DNA of 64,000 nucleotides from Asterias amurensis. Lineage: Eukaryota > Echinodermata > Asteroidea > Forcipulatida > Asteriidae. Below the pieces are notes generated by a model. The model saw nothing but the letters and a program-made list of their open reading frames with translations, was not told the origin of the DNA and searched no databases. Made by a program: the position numbers and the translations under genes. Below, one piece after another: positions 57,054-64,000 of the stretch. Where the stretch lies: assembly GCF_032118995.1 (NCBI RefSeq), contig NC_092657.1, forward strand, positions 7,069,391 to 7,133,390, in the 5' to 3' direction. Numbering within the stretch: the first letter of the stretch is position 1; the number at the start of each line of letters is the position of its first letter.

Positions 57054-57687
57054 TGGAGCTTTCGATTTGGGGCGGGAGGAGGAAGGGGACGGTAACGAGA
57101 GCGCACAAATTGATCAGCGCATGCGAGAAAATGAACAGGAAAATGAGCAGAGTTTGGGAACGGTTTATGGTTGAAATAACGTCCCGTCTAAGCACTACCG
57201 AATGGTTCCGTTAATTTGTACACGTTGTTATGGTTGTTATACAATGCACTTAACCGTGATCAGTGTGGCCGTGTCACCGTCCGGTTCATAGCTAGAAATA
57301 CAAACAGCTTACAAATCAGGGCCCAATTTCATAGCGCTGCTTAACGCTACGCAAGTTTGCGTGCTTACTGTAGCAGAAAAAAATGGTTTAGCCTTAGCGT
57401 GTTTCACAGATTAGCAGAAAATTTGGGCGGCCATATTGCGTGTTTACCGTGGATTTGGATTGTGTAGCATTTATTTTCGTGCGGTAAGCACCGGAAGGTT
57501 AGCATGCCTCTTCGTTTGCTTACGGTTAGCAGCGTTATGAAATAAAAGTTGCACAGTAAGCACAAAATCGGCCGCTAAGCAGCGCTATGAAATTTGGCCC
57601 AATACGGGAGCGTGAACGCCGGGACCGCCGCGTTCGGTTACTTTTCGTCTTGAACGCCCCACCGTCCCAAATCGAAAGCTCTCTAAA
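57054..57687. mobile_element. Nested inverted-repeat elements in copy B
   Basis: Partner of 28553-29186: outer arms GGAGCTTTCGATTTGGGG and inverse, with the GGGCCCAATTTCATAG hairpin element at 57319-57601 inside. Only scattered single-base differences from copy A. Confidence 0.7.
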
Positions 57688-57795
57688 ATCTTTTTTTCTC
57701 AATCAATTCGCTCCCCTTTTCATTAAATCAACATACCAATGATTACCTTCAATATTTCTCCCGAAACATTGTTCTCAGTCGTAGTTTGCCTTGAG

Positions 57796-58180
57796 TAAAG
57801 ACGCTGGACCCTATTGGTCATTGTCAAACACCAGTCTTCTCATATTTAGTGTATCTCAAAATAAGCATGATATTACAATTCTGTGAAAATTTGAACTTAA
57901 TTGGTCGTCGAAGTTGCGAGATAACTATGAAAAAACACCCTTGCCACACGAAGTTGTGTGTTTTCAGATGCTTGATTTCGAGACCTCAAATTCAAATTTT
58001 GAGGTCTCGAAGTCAAATTCTCGGACAGTTACTTCTTTCTTGAATACCACTTCACTTCACTTCAGAGGGAGCCGTTTCTAACGATGTTTTATACTATCAA
58101 CCTCCCCACATTACTCGCTACCAATTGATGTTTTATGCTAATAATTAGTTTGAGCAATTACCAGTGTTCATTGCCTAAAA
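57796..58180 (+). mobile_element. TTAAAGGCAGTGGACAC-family MITE in copy B
   Basis: Partner of 29296-29674, with the same degraded termini and a 5-bp tandem gain (CACTTCACTTCACTTCAGAG region). Insertion predates the duplication. Confidence 0.8.
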
Positions 58181-60214
58181 TTCCAACACACTAATTGTTA
58201 TGCTCACTGTTTCATTTGAATCTTACTCTCCTACTTTTACATGTGTACTCCATCATCCAATTTTCAAACCGGACTCAGTGGTATGTTAGTTTACATTTAC
58301 ATTTTAAACGGTTTGAAGATATAAGCTTCCTTTGAAATACTACTTGCTGGTGCTGGTACTGGTGCTGTAGTTTTTAAGACCTGAGCAAGTCATATTCACG
58401 GGAATAATTTAGGCATGTACAACGGATATACGCGTCTCCCCTAAAGGGTTTGGAGACTTTTTATAACACAAAACACACTGTCTGCAGATTAACATTCAGA
58501 CACACAGTTTGACGCTAATGATAGCAGAAAGCCCCCCTTAAAATATCACAGACTGAGGTGCTGTCATTTTATTTATTTTTTTTTTGAGAAATGAGTAAAA
58601 CATTGTCACAACAATATTTTCGTCTCAATTTAAGAAGTGGTATTGCCATTAACTGGGTAATACGTTTCGCTTTGCTTCATTGGTCATCGTTAAAACCGTC
58701 CAAATTGCTAATTCAAACATCCCAAGGTAATTTACTAGACCTTGTCACTCCACCCGAAACCCTTATTATGATGACCGATTGCTCAAACTGCATGGTTGTA
58801 ATAAACAACCAGTCCAAGTAATATTTTTATAATTTGTAAATTCAGGCAAACATATTTCCTATGAATAACTAATGCACGGAGCGCTTATGCATTAGTTTTA
58901 TGTTATTCACGCATTTCCCACAAATACTAAAGCTAAAAAGGGTCACTTCGCTTAAAGTGAGTACTGCACTGTAATACGATCATGGGGGACAAAAAGTCAA
59001 CTGAATAACGCAAACGAGTTTGTTGTGACGATGACGTCATTTGCGTCAGGTCGTGTCTTGGTCCAGCGAGGATCAAATTCCTAAAATCTCTTCGATACAG
59101 TTCAGGACAACACTTATTTCAAGTTCCTCAATCAATATAAATACAATGTTTACAAAGTGATACACAAAAATGTAGGACATTGGGGGCCACAACCAATTGG
59201 TAAGCACAGCTTGTGGGTTACAGAGATGGCCTTGTGGGTTACATATGGGTCATATTAAAATCTCTGGTGCAGTATCCAATTGGCCTTTATCACATCGGCC
59301 ATACCATTTGGGACTCATTTCACTTTTCATGGCTCTTGTGGGAACCATTTCATGGCCCTTTTGGGAACCATTTCATGGTCCATGTGGGGCCCATGTTATG
59401 GCCCATGTGGGAACCACGTCATGGCCGAATTGGGAACCAATTCATGGCCCAGGTGGGAATCATTTCATATCAATAATGCGACCTAACCAACTTGGATTTG
59501 ACACACGGACTGTGGTTACAATAAAAAATAAAAAATAAAACGTTTTCCAGGTAAAACAATCTTTTTTTGCCAGCGTGTTAACCGTTTCGCACGTACAGTG
59601 TGCGGTATCAACCACTACGAACACAGCATACAGCAAAGTGTATTAGAACAATTTGATTTTGCCGGATAACGTCTACTGCCTTTCAAATAAATAGGTGATT
59701 TTTGCCTTTTTTTCTTCCAGAGAAAATATTAAAACAAAACTTTGTTTCGTCAAAGGTGCCCAGTAAATAATAAATAGTAATAACTATATTTTATTAATAA
59801 TTGAAATTTAAAAAATCACCCGTGTTTAAACTTTCAAAAGTCATCCAAGGTGAAATGACTGTAATAGTACAAAGTCATCCAAGGTGAAATGACTAATTGT
59901 ACAACCAAAAAGTCGTTGTTTTGCAAACAAAAGAATAACCGACTTTAAAGTGTTTGTTTTAAGTAGTTACATGCTAGTGTAAAATCCCTTGATCAATAGT
60001 GAAATGAAAGAAACTCTGTAAAAATATTGTGTTCGTAAAGAAAAGACTTGTCGATTTCCATTCTCGAAAAGCTCACAGATCAAACAGTAGGTTTTGGATC
60101 ATGTGAAAATGAGGCCATTGCAACGTGTAAGCATCAAATAATATAATCTTTGGTAAGTGCAGAGTGAGAGCAACGTTCTGATGTAAGAGACCTACTGCAC
60201 TCATTTAAATAACA

Positions 60215-60545
60215 ACGTGTAATGGTTTACAAGGTACCGTGGCGCAATATGCTGCCAATCAAATATGGGGATGAATTTGAATCTCGAGTTACGACGAGTT
60301 AAGACTAGCCTTTAGTTTTGTATATCTCCTAAGACTAGTCTTAAATTAGGACTAGTCCAAACTCTTTTTAAAATCGACCCCAGGAAAAACTTTCACTGGG
60401 TTATCATTCGTGCATTACACAGAAGGACATAAAAAGAATGTTTAAGTACACAACTGTCACGACTGGGATTCAAACCCGCAATACGGTGATCAGTAACGCC
60501 GGCTCTTGAGTAAGGTTGTCTTATCCACTTGGTTACGACACGTCA
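60215..60545 (-). mobile_element. SINE-like repeat with tRNA-type promoter boxes
   Basis: Read on minus, GTCGTAACCAAGTGGATAAG (A-box-like, about 60522-60541) is followed about 45-50 bp later by GCGGGTTTGAATCCCAG (B-box-like, about 60463-60479), as in a tRNA-derived SINE head. The body contains TTAGGACTAGTC-type inverted motifs, and the tail ends near GATTGGCAGCATATTGCGCC. Copy A has lost the B-box segment. No tRNA fold was demonstrated, so this is not called as a tRNA gene. Confidence 0.6.
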
Positions 60546-60724
60546 AAATAACGCTCAAAGATTCCCGAAACTAGGTGGTTGTGAATCGCAACTAGAAATG
60601 TTAAGTTTCAAACGAACTGAAATTAAATGTCAGGGTTGATTGCTGTCTATTACGAAGATAATTTTGACAGTTTAGGTCACAAACAAGGACATTTCACTGC
60701 TTTTGTTGTACCAGTCACCGTTAT

Positions 60725-61879
60725 TTACAGTCTAGATTCACCTGTATCGATAGAAGAGACGCTCCGTGCAGTTGATTGATTATTACTCCTTGGTTTACTA
60801 ACTGCATTAAGTGAGTTGTCTGAGTACCGTCCACGCCGTCTAACGCATTCAAACGCCTCGGTAAACGCAGCTCTGTATTGTGCGTTAAACGCGCAGTAAA
60901 TGATTGGATTAACAACAGTGTTAATCCGTAAGGGACTTTGAACAATCCAATCTGCGTACTTCCCAAAAAGAACACTGATAGGATTATCAGCACCCTCAAA
61001 GAATGAGCAGATCCAACCAGTAAGAATTAACAAAGTGAAAGGAGCTTGACATAAGAAGAACACCACACCGTTAACTACCAACATCTTCGCCACTTGGTTA
61101 CGGACGTGCCGCGCCTTTGAATTAGATTTTGCATTCTTGCGATCTGCGTAAAAGCTTTTGCGTTTGTTCAGTATGTGGATGATGCGAGCATACATGTAGA
61201 CGTTTCCGATCATTGCAATACACCAAGGGATGACAAGAAGAGGCTCGCTGATGTACTCTATCCAGTCAGCTCCCGGTATGGGACCGCAACGTGAAATCTT
61301 TGAGGGGAATCTTTTGTACATGTCTTCTTCGGGCCACCGTAGGCATATGACCCGATGTTTAGCGAATAGTGGAGTTACGATTAGTGAAAAACCTACTCCA
61401 ATGCCCCAGCAGATTGCAACCATTTTATAGGTTCGTCTCCGACTGCGTATCTCAAGATACTTGATTGGATGACACAATGCGAGGTATCTTTCAAACGTCA
61501 CCATGGTAACCAGTGCAATTGATGCCTCCAATGCCGTGATTAATGCAAAGTTAAATGTGACGCAGCCAAGAGTAGTGCCGAATGGCTCATGCTTTAACAC
61601 TTGTGAGAAGGCAACTCTCCCCAAATCTTTCCCAGAAAACAAGATCAAAAAGAGCACATCGGACAGTGCCAAGCTTGCTAAGTACAAATCAGTTTCCGAT
61701 CTTAGTCGGGGACTGCGGAAAAAGACGAACAAAAGTAACAAGTTGGTGAGAAGACCTAGGCCTAAGATTATAGGCACACCTACGGTAATGATGAAGAAAT
61801 CCACGGAATCGAAGATCCACTCTGACAAATACTCTTCCGTGATGATTCTGTGGTCGTCACATGATTCTGTTGAACCCAT
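60725..61879 (-). CDS. Class A GPCR, peptide-receptor-like, copy B
   Basis: Intronless, 384 codons, intact. An extracellular N-terminus of about 27 residues precedes TM1 (FFIITVGVPIILGLGLLTN). LALSD is at 70-74 in TM2, C106 at the TM3 top with C179 or C198 as loop partner, ERY at 130-132, IPWCIAMIGNVYMYARIIH in TM5, FFLCQAPF at 274-281 and NPIIY at 324-328. C345 after helix 8 could be palmitoylated, and the C-terminus ESRL fits a class I PDZ ligand. It is the more complete version of copy A, from which it differs by 30 substitutions and 22 more residues net, although the flanking DNA of the two copies is almost the same. General resemblance to TRH/neuromedin-U-type receptors; ligand unknown. 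Confidence 0.9.
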   Translation of the reverse strand: MGSTESCDDHRIITEEYLSEWIFDSVDFFIITVGVPIILGLGLLTNLLLLFVFFRSPRLRSETDLYLASLALSDVLFLILFSGKDLGRVAFSQVLKHEPFGTTLGCVTFNFALITALEASIALVTMVTFERYLALCHPIKYLEIRSRRRTYKMVAICWGIGVGFSLIVTPLFAKHRVICLRWPEEDMYKRFPSKISRCGPIPGADWIEYISEPLLVIPWCIAMIGNVYMYARIIHILNKRKSFYADRKNAKSNSKARHVRNQVAKMLVVNGVVFFLCQAPFTLLILTGWICSFFEGADNPISVLFGKYADWIVQSPLRINTVVNPIIYCAFNAQYRAAFTEAFECVRRRGRYSDNSLNAVSKPRSNNQSTARSVSSIDTGESRL

Positions 61880-63449
61880 TGTGAAACAACACTTGAACTA
61901 TTGTAAACACCGATGCCTATTCACGACAAAAATGGTGTGTGAACTTGTAGGTGTAACTGGCTCCTTAGAGTGTAAGTCGGTAATACCCAGATGTAAACTC
62001 ACTGAACAATGGTGTGTTTGTATTGCCTTACGTCCAAGAACATTAACAAAAGGGACAATAGGTCCTCACTAGTCGGTTCTTTGTTTTCAGGTGTCCTCAC
62101 AGGTCCTTTGTGTACAAAACCAATGGTGATTGCTTCAATACAGGAACAACAGAAAGTACAATACCGGTAGGTGTCCTCTAACGTATAGGTGTGCTGTAGG
62201 GGTGATTGTGTAGGTGTGTGTGGCTCCAACGAGTGAAGTCGGCAATACCAGCTTGAGTAGCAAAACGAACGATATACGATGTATTAAATGACACTCAAAA
62301 AGCGAAGCACTAAACTTGCGGATTGGTTGTCTGCGTCTGCGCAGAATGTAGTCTACATGTAGTTTGAGTCCGCACTGCTGGTAGCAAGCATCGAGTATCT
62401 AATAACAAATTACAAAGTCAGTCTATTGTCTGTTTATCTATGAAGGACTGGTCTTTCAATCAACCGAAGTATTGTTAGCTTTCCAAGGGAATCCAGACTT
62501 TAGTTGAATAGATGACATAATTTTCAAAGAAAAGCCACGGTATGATGAAGCTTGAAGGTCAATGTCATATAATCAACTTGTTTTAACAAGTAATTTAAAA
62601 ATTACTTACGCTAATACGCTGGTGCTCACTAATGACTTTCTGGTTTATTGGAAATCGATTGATTACTGTAAGCTGGAAGGCCGTAAAATTCCTGTTTGGC
62701 CTTAAGAGTCAAGATTCTAAAGAGCAATTGCATTCCAATGCGAAATAAGTAAATTAAATCTTTTGAAACTCGACCATTGATTTCAATGTCACGGCTTTCT
62801 TTATTGTTTCCACTAAGGTTTGAATCCCAAGGTGCACACACCCTCCATTAGGGGAAGACTGCACAAATAAAACCATTCATAGGGGAAGACATTTGTTGAT
62901 TAACGACCACAGACCGGTGGAACAAACAAACAATGGACTGACCCAGCGACTGGTAAGTAAAGACTTGTATAGACGATGTGACCTGTGACATCACTTGTTT
63001 ACAAAAGAGCCACATAGCCTGGACTTCCTGCAGGCACGATTTGTACACAGCATAATGAACAAAAACATTAAGTTGTATTTTTTATGGAGATCTGCACCGT
63101 TTAATTCCTAACAACTTTTGATATGATCATAGGGGGCACATTTTAAAACTTGTCCAGCTTTTACTTTCATCATAACCCTTGGATTTGTGTGGAAATTATG
63201 ACACAAAATGTCAACTTTCCCATAAGACGGACCTTACTAGTGCTTTGCCGGCCAGAATACTCGAAGAGTGTACAAGGCCACATCTGATTGTAAACAAAGT
63301 TCACGTGGTCTACGTGGAATACCAGAAAATACACAGGGGCGGTAGAGGTAGCGCTACTTGTGCGCCACCGACTTTAAAAATATTCCCATTCGACCCTCGT
63401 GCCCGGCTACTGCACTGGTCGTAAACTGGGCTCCTGTCTTACTTGATAT
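61880..63449. other. Upstream region of GPCR copy B
   Basis: Same content as 33208-34732, with about 35 bp extra near 61890-61920 just upstream of the start. No separate gene recognised. Confidence 0.45.
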
Positions 63450-64000
63450 ATAGGTATAATTTGACCCATATCACCCCTGGTAATACCCGATATCTAGGTC
63501 TAACTTGACCCATATCACCTCTGGTAGTTCTTTATATCTAGATCTACTTTGACCCATATCACCCCTGGTAGTACTTGATATCTAGGTCTAACTTGACCCA
63601 TATCACCCCTGGTAGTACCCGATATCTAGGTCAAACTTGATCCATATCACCCCTGGTAGTTCTTGATATCTAGGTCTAACTTGACCCATATCACTACTGG
63701 TAGTACCCGATATCTAGGTCAAACTTGATCCATATCGCCCCTGGTAGTTCTTGATATCTAGGTCTAACTTGATCCATATCACCCCTGGTAGTACTTGATA
63801 TCAAAGTCTAACATGACCCATAGCACCCATGGTAGTACTTGATATATAGGTCTTACTTGACCCATGTCACCCCCTGGTAGTACTTGATATCTAGTTCTAA
63901 CTTGACCCATTTCACCCCTGGCAGTTCATGGTAGGACTTGATATCTGGGTCAATAACCCTCTGGAAGTACTTGATACCTAGGTCTAACTTGACCCATATC
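63450..64000. repeat. 44-bp satellite at the end of copy B (cut by window)
   Basis: Same GTAGTACTTGATATCTAGGT units as 34733-36770. The order and variants of the first units differ from copy A: several A units with CTCTGGTAGTTCTTTATATC are missing or moved. The array continues past the window. Confidence 0.95.

Larger units (their letters stand above)
54700..64000. repeat. Segmental duplication, copy B (cut by window end)
   Basis: Collinear with 26220 to about 35340. Relative to A it has a few small indels: a 10-bp insertion near 55902, one more 24-bp unit near 59350, a fuller SINE at 60421-60480, and a longer GPCR N-terminus. The order of contents is the same: unknown coding-like stretch (55318-56064), 80-bp direct repeats (56137, 56739), nested hairpins (57054-57687), MITE (57796-58180), GPCR (60725-61879) and satellite (63450 on). 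Confidence 0.95.

Noticed and set aside
60455-60545. A tRNA gene
   Set aside because: Box-like motifs exist, but no complete cloverleaf could be built and the sequence continues into a SINE-like body.

Overview
The window is animal nuclear DNA: AT-rich, with long introns, GT-AG splice sites, dense short hairpin transposons (MITEs), minisatellites and intronless seven-helix receptors. The mix of fibrinogen-domain and C-type-lectin genes, an expanded receptor family and the TTAAAGGCAGTGGACAC-type MITE suggests an echinoderm, most likely a sea star. That assignment is inference from remembered repeats and gene families, not from a search.

Layout: 0.3-0.7 kb is a 60-bp tandem repeat. 3.7-7.9 kb (+) is a secreted coiled-coil/fibrinogen-domain gene whose first fibrinogen exon is out of frame. 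8-18 kb is gene-poor and full of hairpin elements, some nested. 18.9-19.4 kb (+) is a C-type lectin exon. 21.0-22.2 kb is an inverted-repeat element carrying a damaged THAP exon that still has a splice donor. About 23.0-23.4 kb (-) is a 5'-truncated LINE tail, and 23.9-24.5 kb is a 60-bp satellite.

26.2 kb to at least 35.3 kb (copy A) and 54.7-64.0 kb (copy B, cut by the window end) are a recent direct duplication of more than 9 kb, offset by about 28.5 kb. Each copy carries one intronless class A GPCR gene on the minus strand and then a 44-bp satellite. A third paralogue lies at 37.5-38.6 kb (+), and its C-terminal tail has been pushed out of frame by a 66-bp tandem repeat. 41.3-42.9 kb is a 1.6-kb inverted-repeat element with a decayed trihelix/Myb-like domain. 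44.9-45.6 kb is an inverted partial copy of the 3' end of the fibrinogen gene.

The most notable object is 45.7-54.7 kb, an apparently intact transposon of about 9 kb. It is bounded by inverted TAGACAATGGGCC ends and encodes one three-exon gene on the minus strand (1630 codons, all splice phases agreeing). The predicted protein joins two C-x2-C...H-x2-C modules, a long central region that may hold the transposase, a FEN1/XPG-like nuclease core and a nine-cysteine CXC-like cluster with an acidic tail. It resembles the Academ (XPG-bearing) superfamily. Its right end coincides to the base with the left edge of duplicated copy B, which suggests the element took part in the rearrangement.
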